Assembly: GCA_963847615.1 (NCBI GenBank)
Contig: CAWKAN010000020.1
Coordinates: 434,001-498,000 of the forward strand
Reading direction: 5' to 3'
Length of the DNA stretch: 64,000 nucleotides
Source: Palsa-883 sp963847615
GTDB taxonomy: Bacteria > Pseudomonadota > Alphaproteobacteria > Acetobacterales > Acetobacteraceae
Within the stretch, counting starts at the first letter, position 1, and every line of letters begins with the position of its first letter. A program made the position numbers and the translations under genes. The notes below the pieces were generated by a model, which was not told the DNA's origin, did no database searches, and saw nothing but the letters and a program-made list of their open reading frames with translations. Shown here piece by piece: positions 8,734 to 17,472 of this stretch.

Positions 8734-9131
8734 GGCCTACGGCATTCACCGATCGTTGCCCGAGGCGGTTGGCGCGCTGCGGTGATGCGACCTGGGCACT
8801 GGCTGCATCGCAAGCAAGTAAGGCTTCCTCCGGGTTAAAATTCTTGGCTCATATGGCGTTGGCTGTTGGACGGCCCCGTAGGGCGGAAAAGCGCAGCGCC
8901 TTCCGCCACCGCCGGGCGAGCCGCTCGCATCTGCCGACGTCCCCAACAACATATCCCGCCACCGTCCGACGGCGGAAGGCGCTGCGCTTTTCCGCCCTAC
9001 GGGGCCGTCCAACAGTCAACGCCATATGAGCGAAATTCTTGCTGACTTGCTTGCCTGCGGACGCTGCGAACCCGCCCCGGGCCGACCGGTCGGTTGACAA
9101 TCGCGGGCAGGGGGGGGTGAACCCCGTAGGG
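8734..9131. repeat. Nested palindromic element G (outer arms plus 60-bp inner arms)
   Basis: The outer arms begin GGCCTACGGCATTCACC and end in the inverted form GTGAACCCCGTAGG. Inside lie two 60-bp arms, 8848-8907 and 8971-9030, reverse-complementary except for one base, around a 63-bp loop. The left (8734-8826) and right (about 9031-9131) flanks are nearly identical to those of element H at 41431-41773, whose inner part is unrelated. No gene is present. This accounts for the whole stretch between glnB and the small gene at 9211. Confidence 0.85.
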
Positions 9132-9210
9132 TGCGCTGGCGGTTGCCTCGACCGGCTGGGGGCTGGGTGATAGCGTGGGGGTCCCGTTACACGGCCGACA
9201 GGGTGCCGCG

Positions 9211-9447
9211 ATGAATGATGTCACCAGGCCGGCCGCGCCGGCGGTCGAGCCGCGGTTCGACCGCACCCCGATGTTCATGCCCGACGGCGTCGCCGCCGGC
9301 CTGCCCGACCCCATCGTCTACCACGCCTCGGCGCGTGCCTGGCGCGCCCGCACGGTCAACTTCGCGGCCAAGCGGTTCGCCGACAGGGTCTATGTTTCAG
9401 GCCTCGACCGCGCCATCGCCACCGCCATCGCCGCCGATTGGCCCTGA
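9211..9447 (+). CDS. Small protein of unknown function
   Basis: 78 residues starting MNDVTRPAAPAVEPRFDRTP. The ATG is preceded by GGGTGCCGCG rather than a clear ribosome site. The sequence is mixed rather than Ala/Arg-only and includes FMPDGVAAGLPDPIVYHAS and DRVYVSGLDRAIAT. No family is recognised. It lies 71 bp before the aldolase gene and points the same way, so it may be the first gene of that operon or a chance frame. Confidence 0.4.
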   Translation: MNDVTRPAAPAVEPRFDRTPMFMPDGVAAGLPDPIVYHASARAWRARTVNFAAKRFADRVYVSGLDRAIATAIAADWP

Positions 9448-9518
9448 TCCGCACTGGAAACCCCGCACCGACCCGCCCGCATCGGCACCGCCGCATTGGC
9501 AAGAAGGACACCCCCCGC

Positions 9519-10304
9519 ATGGCCGCCATCCGCAATCCCGCCCGCGAGAAGCTGGAGAAGGGCGAACTGTCGCTCGGCTGCGGCGTGCGCCTGACCCGCA
9601 GCGTCGAGATCGGCCCCGCAATGAAGAGCGCCGGCTTCGACTGGCTGTTCATCGATTGCGAGCACGGCACCATGTCGCTCGATGCCGCGGCGCAGATCGC
9701 CGTCGCCGCGCTGGATGCCGCCATCGCCCCGATCGTTCGGGTGCCGAACGGGGAATATTCGATGGCCACGCGCGTGCTGGACAACGGCGCGCTGGGCATC
9801 GTGATGCCGCACGTTGACACCGCCGACGAAGCCGCCGAGGTGGTGCAGAAGCTGAAATACCCGCCGGTCGGCCACCGCTCGATGGGCGGCATCGGCCCGC
9901 ACTACAGCCTGCGCAGCGCGAAGTCGGCCGAGGCCGCCGCGGCGCTGAACGCCGCCAACCTGACCGTGGTGATGCTGGAGACGCCGACGGCGATCGCCAA
10001 CGCCGACGCCATCGCCGCCGTGCCCGGCGTGGACGTGCTGCTGATCGGCACCAACGACCTGTGCGCCGAGATGGGCATCCACGGCGATTTCGGCAACGCC
10101 AGGGTCACCGAGGCCTACCAGGCGATGATCAACGCCTGCAAGCGGCACAACAAGTTTCCCGGCATGGCCGGGGTCTACGACGAGGCCCTGATGGCACGCT
10201 ACATCGGCCTCGGCGCGCGCTTCATCCTGTCGGGCAACGACGCCAACCTGCTCGCCGCCAGCGCCACGGCGCGCGCCGGCGCACTGCGCAAAATGCTTGC
10301 CTAG
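9519..10304 (+). CDS. HpcH/HpaI family aldolase
   Basis: 261 residues of the class II metal-dependent pyruvate aldolase family (HpaI, GarL, RhmA). The signature FDWLFIDCEHGTMS near residue 44 carries the metal-proximal acid and the base His. PIVRVPNGE holds the pyruvate-binding Arg, and KYPPVGHRSMGGIGPHYS is the conserved loop. The reaction would be reversible cleavage of a 4-hydroxy-2-oxo acid to pyruvate plus an aldehyde. The start at 9519 is preceded by AGAAGGA. The stop overlaps the SAM hydrolase start by 8 bases. The natural aldehyde cannot be deduced. Confidence 0.9.
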   Translation: MAAIRNPAREKLEKGELSLGCGVRLTRSVEIGPAMKSAGFDWLFIDCEHGTMSLDAAAQIAVAALDAAIAPIVRVPNGEYSMATRVLDNGALGIVMPHVDTADEAAEVVQKLKYPPVGHRSMGGIGPHYSLRSAKSAEAAAALNAANLTVVMLETPTAIANADAIAAVPGVDVLLIGTNDLCAEMGIHGDFGNARVTEAYQAMINACKRHNKFPGMAGVYDEALMARYIGLGARFILSGNDANLLAASATARAGALRKMLA

Positions 10305-11028
10305 CCTGATCGCCCTGTTCACCGATTTCGGCCTGGCCGGTCCCTATACCGGCCAGATGAAAGCCGTGCTGCACCGTGCCGCGCCCGCCGCCGCGGTGGT
10401 GGACCTGTTCGCCGACGCACCGACCGCGCGCCCGCAGCCGGCGGCCTACCTGCTCGCCGCCTACGCCGCGTGGTTCGCCCCCGGCACGGTGTTCCTGTGC
10501 GTGGTCGATCCCGGCGTCGGCGGCGCGCGCGCGCCGCTGGTTGTCGAGGCCGACCGGCGCTGGTATGTCGGGCCGGACAACGGCCTGTTCGAGCCCGTGC
10601 TCCGCCGCGCGGCGAAAACCCGTGTCTGGCACATCGACCTCGCCCCCGCGTCGGTGTCGGCCAGCTTCCACGGCCGCGACCTGTTCGCCCCCGCCGCGGC
10701 GCGCCTCGCCCGCGGCCAGCGCCCGCGCGGCAAGCCGCAGCCGCCGACCCGCTTCCCCGCCTGGCCCGACGACCTGGCCGAAATCGTCTACCTGGACCAT
10801 TACGGCAACGCGATCACCGGCCTGCGCGCCGCCGCGCTGCCGCCACAGGCCAGGCTGGGCCTCGCCGACGGCGTGCTGCCGCGCGCGCGCAGCTTCTCCG
10901 ACGTGCCGCGCGGCGTCGCGCTCTGCTACGCGAACGCCAACGGCCTGATGGAGATCGCGATCAACGGCGGCCGCGCCGATCAGGTGCTCGACCTGCGGAT
11001 CGGCGGCAAGGTAACGGTGGAGCCATGA
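10297..11028 (+). CDS. SAM hydrolase / SAM hydroxide adenosyltransferase family protein (DUF62)
   Basis: 243 residues. The N-terminus IALFTDFG is the nucleoside-binding DFG of the family. VVDPGVGGAR and VGPDNGLF are the second and third signatures, with FHGRDLFAPAAA and YLDHYGNAITG in the C-terminal half. Family members hydrolyse S-adenosylmethionine to adenosine and methionine; halogenating relatives have an extra loop that is not obvious here. The start is a TTG inside the aldolase end, because the conserved N-terminus begins at once. Its stop overlaps the aroE-like start (ATGA), so three genes are coupled. Confidence 0.88.
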   Translation: MPSLIALFTDFGLAGPYTGQMKAVLHRAAPAAAVVDLFADAPTARPQPAAYLLAAYAAWFAPGTVFLCVVDPGVGGARAPLVVEADRRWYVGPDNGLFEPVLRRAAKTRVWHIDLAPASVSASFHGRDLFAPAAARLARGQRPRGKPQPPTRFPAWPDDLAEIVYLDHYGNAITGLRAAALPPQARLGLADGVLPRARSFSDVPRGVALCYANANGLMEIAINGGRADQVLDLRIGGKVTVEP

Positions 11029-11839
11029 CCGCACTCATCCCGCCCGACGGCGCCACCCGCCTGATCCCCATCGTCGGCGACCCGATCGCCCAGGTGAAAT
11101 CCCCCGCCGGCATCACCGCCGCGCTGCACGCGCGCGGGATCAACGCCTACGTGATGCCGGTCCATGTCGGCGCCGCGGACCTCGATGCCTGCCTCGACGG
11201 AATGTCACGCGCGCGCAACGTGGACGCGATGGTGGCAACCGTGCCGCACAAATTCGCCGCCTTCCGCCACGCCGCCACCGCCACGCCGCGCGCGACGCTG
11301 CTCGGCGCCGCCAACGTCCTGCGGCGCAACAAGGACGGTAGCTGGCACGCCGACATGCTCGACGGCATCGCCTTCGTCGCCGCGCTGCGCGGCGCCGGCT
11401 GCAACCCGGCCGGCCGACGCGCGCTGCTGGTCGGTGCCGGCGGCGCCGGCGCGGCCATCGCCCTCGCGCTGCTCGACGCCGGCATCGCCACCTGGCCATC
11501 CACGACGCCGACACCACCCGCCGCGACGCCCTGCTCGACCGCCTCGCCACGCATGGCGCCGGCCGGCTGGGCGCGGGCTCGGCCGATCCGACCGGCTACG
11601 ATATCATCGTCAACGCCACGCCCGCCGGCATGTGCCCCGACGATCCCCCGCCCGTGCGCACCGACCGCCTGACACCCGCCATGACCGTCGGCGACGTGAT
11701 CACCGCACCGGAAGTCACCAAACTGCTCGCCGCGGCCCGCGCCCTCGGCTGCCCAACCGCCACCGGCATCGAAATGTTCACCGCCGGCCGTGACCTGATC
11801 GTAACATTCATCCTGGGCGGCGCGGCCGTGCCTGGGTGA
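11025..11839 (+). pseudogene. Shikimate dehydrogenase-like protein, one frameshift
   Basis: The N-terminal half reads IPIVGDPIAQVKSP, VMPVHVG, MVATVPHK and the Rossmann LLVGAGGAGAAIALAL, all typical of AroE. Near 11491 the frame breaks; one missing base restores an IHDAD-type continuation. The second half runs through YDIIVNATPAGM and ATGIEMFTAGRDLIVTFI. The total length of about 271 residues is normal. The enzyme interconverts 3-dehydroshikimate and shikimate, but the location beside an aldolase and a SAM hydrolase allows a quinate or other catabolic role. The break is probably a sequence error. The stop at 11839 is followed at once by palindrome copy B. Confidence 0.8.
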
Positions 11840-12107
11840 GGCAAGGCCAGGGGCTCCGCCCCTGGACCCCGCCAAGGGGCTTTGCCCCTTGGAACCCCGC
11901 CAAGGGCGAGCCCTGGAACCCTTCACTGGGAGTGTGGGGAGGGGAAGGGGGCGGGTGGGCGCGGCGAAGGGGCGCCGTCCGGCACGCCGGACGGCGCCCC
12001 TTCGCCGCGCCCACCCGCCCCCTTCCCCTCCCCACACTCCCAGTCATGGAGTCCAGAGGCTCCGCCTCTGGTGGGGTCCAGGGGCGAAGCCCCTGGCCTT
12101 GCTTCAC
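11840..12107. repeat. Hairpin-bead palindrome copy B with 120-bp palindrome core
   Basis: It fills the gap between the convergent aroE-like and glycosyltransferase genes. The core 11925-12044 is a palindrome with 59-bp arms matching perfectly around a two-base centre. Both flanks are chains of short hairpins of the form CAGGGGC-nnn-GCCCCTGG joined by ACCCC. The ends read GCAAGGCCAGGGGC and its inverse. Confidence 0.9.
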
Positions 12108-12117
12108 CCGCGCACGG

Positions 12118-13381
12118 CTACGCCGTCAGGGCGGTTTGCCAGGTGGCGATCATTCCGGCGGCCATGCGGTCCCAGGTGAACTGTGCGGCGTGGGCTGGCC
12201 CGCGCCGGCGCAGCGTGTCGGCCAGCTCGGTATCTTCCAGCGCCCGGTGCAGGGCGGCGGCGATGGCGTCGGTATCCAGCGGATCGACCAGCAGGGCGGC
12301 ATGTCCGGCGGTGTCGCGCAGTGCGGTGGTTGCCGAGGTCACCACGGGTACGGCGCAGGCCATGGCTTCCAGGACCGGCAGGCCGAAGCCCTCGTACAGG
12401 CTCGGGTAGGCAACGACCGCGGCGCGCGCATACAGCGCCACCAATTCGGCGTCCGGCACATGGCCGAGCAGGCGCAGCGACCCGTCGCGCTGGGCCTGCG
12501 CGGCGGCGGGGTTGTCGAGGCTGCGGCCCCAGCCGCGCCCGCCGGCGATCGCCAGCGGCGTGCGGGCGCGCAGCGCGGCCGGCAAGCGTGCGTGTGCCGC
12601 CAGCAGCCGGTCGAAGTTCTTGCGCGGTTCCAGCGTGGAGACGGCGAGGACATAGGCCCGGTCCGCCAGGCGGTGGCGCGCCAACACCGGCGCTGCTTCG
12701 TCGGCCGCCATGGGGCGGAACATCGGCGACACCCCGGGCGGCACGACGTCGATGCGGGCGCGATCGATGCCAAGCTCGGCCACCATGGCGCGCGCCGTGA
12801 AGTCCGAAACGCTGACGAACCGTGTTGCCTGGCGCAGGGTTGCCGGCAGGCGCCGCTCGATCCAGTTGACCCGTTCGGTCGGATGCAGTGAGGGATCGGC
12901 GCGCCAGGACAGGTCGTGCACGGTGACGACCGTTGCGCCGTCGAACGGGCGGGCGATCAGGTTCGAACTCGTGGTAGACGACGCCGCCGCCGATTCGCCG
13001 CGCCATCTCGCGCGCCGCCTGGTCGAGCCGCCGGCGCAGCCGCCAGGCGTGCAGCGCGACCGCGCCCGGGCAGTGGCTGGCCAGCGTGCGGGCGTGCCCC
13101 AGGGCTGCGCGCGCCGGCGCGGGCGAGGGGGCCGGTGCCGCCGTCACGCGGTCGAGCAGGTCGGCCGGGGCGACCGCATCGCCGATCAGCAGCGCGAGGT
13201 CGGCGAGCCTGGCCGGGTGGCGCGGGATCGGCCCCTGCCGGGCCGCATCGCGCAGCCGCCGGGCGATCTCCAGGGTCACGCGGCCGATGCCGCTGCGTCG
13301 ACCGGTCAGGCCGTCGGCGCCGAGCAGCACGCCGAAGCCTGGCGCGGTTGCCGGCTGGGGTCGCGTGGCCGGCCACAGCAT
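12118..13381 (-). pseudogene. Glycosyltransferase family 4 protein, one frameshift
   Basis: The N-terminal part has GVLLGADGLTGRRSGIGRV, the glycine-rich acceptor-domain start of GT4 enzymes. The frame shifts near 12968, where one extra base splits GGVVYHE from NLIARPFDGATVV. The second part carries VSTLEPRKNFDRLL, IAGGRGWG, GHVPDAELVALY and YEGFGLPVLEAMACAVPVV with the EX7E pair. It uses a nucleotide sugar to extend a surface glycan or a similar acceptor. No other polysaccharide gene is nearby, so its pathway is open. The ATG at 13381 follows AGGTGATGC. The break is probably an error. Confidence 0.82.
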
Positions 13382-13730
13382 TGCATCACCTGTCGTCGAT
13401 CGGCCCGTGGCCGCGGCCGGCCACTGCGTCGGTTGGCCCGGCTGTCTCACACTGCCGCAGGATGCGGGCGAAGGGCATTGTCGTGCCGAACGGTTTTCGC
13501 GCCGCCTGCCAACGCAGGGAGCATTCGCCAGGCGCGAAAACCGTCCGGCGCGGCAAGTACCCGAGCCAACACCCGCGAGAGTGTGCGAAGGCCCGGGTTA
13601 ATATCCGGCTAAGGCAGCGCCCGATAATCGCCGCTTCGAGGTGCGCCCTGGCGCGGCGGCCTACTTCCGTTCCAAGTGCACCGGGTCGCCCTCAATCCTG
13701 ATGGCGACCCATCAGGCTGAAGGCGCTACC
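13382..13730. other. Intergenic region without recognised gene
   Basis: This region lies between the glycosyltransferase start and the ACAGAG palindrome. It contains a possible divergent promoter for the glycosyltransferase and no convincing reading frame. No RNA gene is recognised. Confidence 0.5.
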
Positions 13731-13746
13731 GCGCGGCAAGCAAGTC

Positions 13747-13934
13747 AAGCAAGTAATCAAGCGGACACAGAGTTACACAGAGGGTCCACAGAGTTGCACA
13801 GAGAAAGCAAATAGCGCTGCGCGCAAGGTATTCTGACCTGCACATCCGTCATCAGCGCGAAGCGCCAATAAATACTTCTCTGTGCAACTCTGTGGACCCT
13901 CTGTGTAACTCTGTGTCCGCTTGATTACTTGCTT
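13747..13934. repeat. Long palindrome with perfect 59-bp arms built of ACAGAG units
   Basis: Arms 13747-13805 and 13876-13934 are exact reverse complements around a 70-bp loop. Each arm has CACAGAG starting at intervals of 10, 11 and 10 bp. The flank GGCAAGCAAGTC before the left arm resembles the GCAAGCAAGT motif of elements G and H. The adjoining stretch to 14305 shows no gene. Confidence 0.92.
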
Positions 13935-14305
13935 TCCCGCGTTGCCGCGATTCCCGAAACACCAGTGTAGGCAGTCCGGCCAAGCCGGCGACATCGGCCA
14001 AATACCGTCACCCTGCCCACCGGGGCGCTAACCGCACGGCACCGGCCGAACCGGCCGCACCAAGCGCCGTTGCTTCGTTCCGGCCCGACGATTGCAGCGC
14101 GCCGCGCCGGTCAACCCGTTCTCCATCAGATATGAAATCTCACACCGTCCATCACCGGCCGCCTGGTGCCCGGCCGCGACGACATCCGCGGTCAGCTCGA
14201 TCGCAAGCTCGCCCCCCGCGCGCCGCAAGACGCTGTCCGCCAGTGCCCGCAACCCGCGCGAATGCACCGAGCGCGCCGGCTGATAGCCGCCGAACCGCAG
14301 CCGGA

Positions 14306-14785
14306 TCATCCTCCGCGCGCCGCCGGCATGGCGATCCGCCGCCCCACCCCCTCGGGCATCGTCTCTCCCGCCCGGGCCCGCACCACCGCCTCGATCCGCT
14401 CCTGCAACGCCGGCGCAAACGCCGTCGTCCGCCGTGTCCGCAGGTCGATGTGTAGCGACATCAGCTCCTGCGCCGCCACGCGGTGCCCGCCCTCAGCGTG
14501 AAACATCTCGTGAAAATAATGCAGCCGCTTGGCGTCCGCGCCCAGCAGGTGGCTGGTGATGCGCACCCGCTCCCCCACAAGCAGCTCGCGCTCGTACAGC
14601 GTGTGCGTCTCCACCGCGAAGGTGGAGTTCCCCGTCGCCTCCCGGTACGCCTGCCCAACCCCCAGCGCGTCGTACATCGTGTCGGTCGCCTGGTCGAACA
14701 GCAGGATGTAGTAGGCCAGGTTCATATGGTCATTGGCGTCGATCCATTCGGGCAGGACCGAGCCCTCGGTTTGCGGCAGGCGCAT
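14306..14785 (-). CDS. Acyl-CoA thioesterase, hotdog fold (4HBT/FadM type)
   Basis: 159 residues. The sequence WIDANDHMNLAYYILLFDQATD holds the hotdog nucleophile/acid region, with DxNDHMN in place of the DxxGHVN of 4-hydroxybenzoyl-CoA thioesterases. VETHTLYERELLVGERVRI is the second strand pair. The length is normal for a single hotdog. It likely hydrolyses an acyl-CoA in the cytosol. GGAGCTGCA precedes the ATG at 14785. It is transcribed away from the MFS gene across a 100-bp gap that must carry both promoters. Confidence 0.85.
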   Translation of the reverse strand: MRLPQTEGSVLPEWIDANDHMNLAYYILLFDQATDTMYDALGVGQAYREATGNSTFAVETHTLYERELLVGERVRITSHLLGADAKRLHYFHEMFHAEGGHRVAAQELMSLHIDLRTRRTTAFAPALQERIEAVVRARAGETMPEGVGRRIAMPAARGG

Positions 14786-14885
14786 TGCAGCTCCGTAGGT
14801 CTGGGGGATGGGCAGGCGAGGATGGCAGCTTGTTGACCGGGGTATCCCAGGTCAAGTTGGCGGATGCAGCAGTGGAAGGCGCCTG

Positions 14886-16250
14886 ATGGACCACGGTGAC
14901 GGCCTGTCGCCCGGCGCGCGACGCCGCGCCATGGCGACGCTGGCGATCGCGGTCTCCATGGCGGTGCTGGACAGCGCCATCGCCAACATCGCCCTGCCCA
15001 CCATCGGGCGCGACATGGCCACCACCCCGGCGGCGACCATCTGGGTGGTGAACGCCTACCAGTTCGCCGTCACCGTCTCGCTGCTGCCGCTCGCCTTCCT
15101 CGGCGACATCATGGGCTACAAGCGGGTCTACATGGCCGGCCTGGTGGTGTTCACCATCGCCTCGCTCGGCTGCGCCCTGGCGCCGAGCCTGCCGCTGCTG
15201 GTCGCCGCCCGCATCATCCAGGGCTTCGGCGGCGCCGGCATCATGAGCGTCAACACCGCGCTGATCCGCTTCATCTTCCCCCGCGCCCAGCTCGGCCGCG
15301 GCCTCGGCTTCAACGCCTTCGTGGTCGCCACCTTCTCCGCCCTCGGCCCCTCGATCGCCGCCGGCATCCTGGCCGTCGCCAGCTGGCACTGGCTGTTCGC
15401 GGTCAACGTGCCGCTCGGCGCGGTCGCGCTGTGGCTGGCCGAGCGCGGCCTGCCGATGACCCCGCGCGCCGGCTACCGCTTCGACCTGCTCAGCGCCCTG
15501 CTCAACGCCGCCACCTTCGGCCTGATCATCACCCTGGTGGACGGGCTGGGCCGCAGCCCCGGCATCATCGACCTGATCGAGGCGGTCGCCGCGCTGGCGG
15601 TGGGCGCCGTGTTCATCACCCGCCAGCTCCACTTGGCGGTGCCATTGCTCCCGGTGGACCTGTTCCGCCGGCCGATCTTCGCGCTGTCGGTGGCGACCTC
15701 GGTGTGCTCCTACATCGCGCAGACCACGGCCTACGTCGCCCTGCCGTTCTACTTCCAGTACGTCGGCGGCCTGAGCCCGATCGACACCGGCCTGCTGATG
15801 ACCCCCTGGCCGGCCATCGTGGTGATCGTCGCCCCGATCGCCGGGCGCCTGTCCGACCGCTATCCTGCCGGCGTCCTGGGCAGCCTCGGCCTGGCGGCGA
15901 TGACCGCCGGCCTGCTGAGCCTGCTGTTCATGCCGGCCGCCCCCAGCTACGCCGACGTCGCCTGGCGCATGCTGCTCAGCGGGCTTGGGTTCGGCTTCTT
16001 CCAGTCGCCCAACAACCGCCTGCTGGTCGGCAGCGCCCCGCCCGAGCGCAGCGGCGCCGGCTCCGGCATGCTGGCCACCGCACGGCTGAGCGGCCAAACC
16101 ATCGGCAGCGCCCTGGTGGCGCTGTCGTTCGGCCTGACCGGCGCGCGCGCCGGCGCCGAGGTGGCGCACGGCACCAGCCTCGCCCTCAGCATCGGCGCCG
16201 CCTTCGCCTGCAGCGCCATGATCGTCAGCGCACTGCGGCTGCGGGTGTGA
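14886..16250 (+). CDS. MFS transporter, DHA2 (EmrB/QacA) type
   Basis: 454 residues of mostly membrane segments. The first helix region AVSMAVLDSAIANIALPTI is the D1 motif of the 14-helix drug/proton antiporters. FLGDIMGYKRVY is motif A, and RIIQGFGGAGIMSVNTALI is the helix 4 region with the conserved Arg. GFFQSPNNRLLVG and RSGAGSGMLATARLSGQTIG in the last third are also typical. It is expected to export a drug or metabolite across the inner membrane. The ATG at 14886 is chosen because the residues before it are not membrane-like. Palindrome copy C begins directly after the stop. Confidence 0.88.
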   Translation: MDHGDGLSPGARRRAMATLAIAVSMAVLDSAIANIALPTIGRDMATTPAATIWVVNAYQFAVTVSLLPLAFLGDIMGYKRVYMAGLVVFTIASLGCALAPSLPLLVAARIIQGFGGAGIMSVNTALIRFIFPRAQLGRGLGFNAFVVATFSALGPSIAAGILAVASWHWLFAVNVPLGAVALWLAERGLPMTPRAGYRFDLLSALLNAATFGLIITLVDGLGRSPGIIDLIEAVAALAVGAVFITRQLHLAVPLLPVDLFRRPIFALSVATSVCSYIAQTTAYVALPFYFQYVGGLSPIDTGLLMTPWPAIVVIVAPIAGRLSDRYPAGVLGSLGLAAMTAGLLSLLFMPAAPSYADVAWRMLLSGLGFGFFQSPNNRLLVGSAPPERSGAGSGMLATARLSGQTIGSALVALSFGLTGARAGAEVAHGTSLALSIGAAFACSAMIVSALRLRV

Positions 16251-16252
16251 GG

Positions 16253-16556
16253 AAGCAAGGCCAGGGGCTCCGCCCCTGGACCCCGCCGGGGGCTTTGCCC
16301 CCTGGACCCCCACCAAGGGCGGAGCCTCTTGGAACCCTTGACTGGGAGTGTGGGGATGGGGAGGGGGCGTATGGGCGAGGGATGTCGGTGCCGTCCGGTG
16401 CGCCGGACGGCACCGCCTTCCCTGCCCATCCGCCCCCTCCCCATCCCCACACTCCCAGTCACGGGGTCCAGAGGCCGCTGCCCTGGTGGCGGGGTCCAGG
16501 GGGGCAAAGCCCCTCGGCGGGGTCCAGGGGCGAAGCCCCTGGCCTTGCTTCTCCCA
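16253..16556. repeat. Hairpin-bead palindrome copy C
   Basis: It starts right after the MFS stop. The core 16341-16459 has arms of about 59 bp with several mismatches in the middle of the stem. The arm sequence differs from copies B, D and E (for example GATGGGGAGGGGGCG), yet both arms mostly change together. The outer hairpins CAGGGGCTCCGCCCCTGG and CAGGGGCGAAGCCCCTGG mark the ends. Confidence 0.88.
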
Positions 16557-16617
16557 ACCCCGGACCCGCGGTGGACGGGTGCGGGATGGCTTGGCATGAT
16601 CGGGTCTTCCCGAACGG

Positions 16618-17472
16618 ATGAGGCGAACTGTGTCGAGTGTGACAATCGAGCGTCGCGCGCACGTCATTGTGCTTGGCAACGAGAAGGGCGGCTCCGGCAA
16701 GTCCACCGCGGCGATGCACCTGATCGTCGGTCTGTTGCGCGACGGCCATCGTGTCGGCGCGCTCGACCTTGACGCGCGCCAGGCCACGCTGGGCCAGTAT
16801 GTCGCGGCGCGCCAGGCCTTCGCCAACGCCCGCGGTGCCGACCTGCCGATGCCGCAATTCGCCGCGGTGGAGCGCAGCGCGCTCGACAGCCGCGCGGCGG
16901 CCGAGGCCGAGGAGACCGCCCGCTTCACCGCCGCGCTCGCCGCCATGGCGGGGTGCGACGTGGTGGTGATCGACTGTCCCGGGTCGGATACGTTCCTGAG
17001 CCGGCTCGGCCATGCCCACGCCGATACGCTGGTGACGCCGATCAACGACAGCTACGTGGATTTCGCCATGCTGGCCAAGGTGGACCCCGACAACCACGAG
17101 GTCATCCACCCGACGGTTTACAGCGAGATGGTGTGGCAGGCGCGCAAGCGCCGTTTCGCCCGCGATCGCGGACGCATCGACTGGATCGTCATGCGCAACC
17201 GCCTGGGCGCGACCGAGGCGCGCAACAAGCGCGACGTCGGCGCCACGCTGGAGGCGCTGGCGAAACGGATCGGCTTCCGCACGGTCAAGGGCTTCGGCGA
17301 ACGGGTGATTTTCCGCGAGCTGTATCTGCAGGGGCTGACCCTGATGGACGTGCGCGAGGCGGGGCTTGGCATCCATCTGTCAATCAGCCACGTCGCCGCC
17401 CGCGCCGAGGTACGGGCCTTGATCGGCGCGATCCGCCTGCCTCCGGTGCAGTCCGAGCTGGCGGTCGCCTGA
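16618..17472 (+). CDS. mipZ: MipZ division-plane positioning ATPase (ParA family)
   Basis: 284 residues. The deviant Walker A NEKGGSGKSTAAMHL follows VIVLG near residue 18. ALDLDARQATLGQY is the switch I region and VVIDCPGSDT the Walker B-like strand. The long middle segment with VDPDNHEVIHPTVYSEMVW and FRELYLQGLTLMD is characteristic of MipZ rather than Soj/ParA. MipZ forms a gradient from the poles and inhibits FtsZ assembly away from midcell in alphaproteobacteria. ATG at 16618 was used; GTG at 16630 is an alternative with the same domain intact. Confidence 0.9.
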   Translation: MRRTVSSVTIERRAHVIVLGNEKGGSGKSTAAMHLIVGLLRDGHRVGALDLDARQATLGQYVAARQAFANARGADLPMPQFAAVERSALDSRAAAEAEETARFTAALAAMAGCDVVVIDCPGSDTFLSRLGHAHADTLVTPINDSYVDFAMLAKVDPDNHEVIHPTVYSEMVWQARKRRFARDRGRIDWIVMRNRLGATEARNKRDVGATLEALAKRIGFRTVKGFGERVIFRELYLQGLTLMDVREAGLGIHLSISHVAARAEVRALIGAIRLPPVQSELAVA

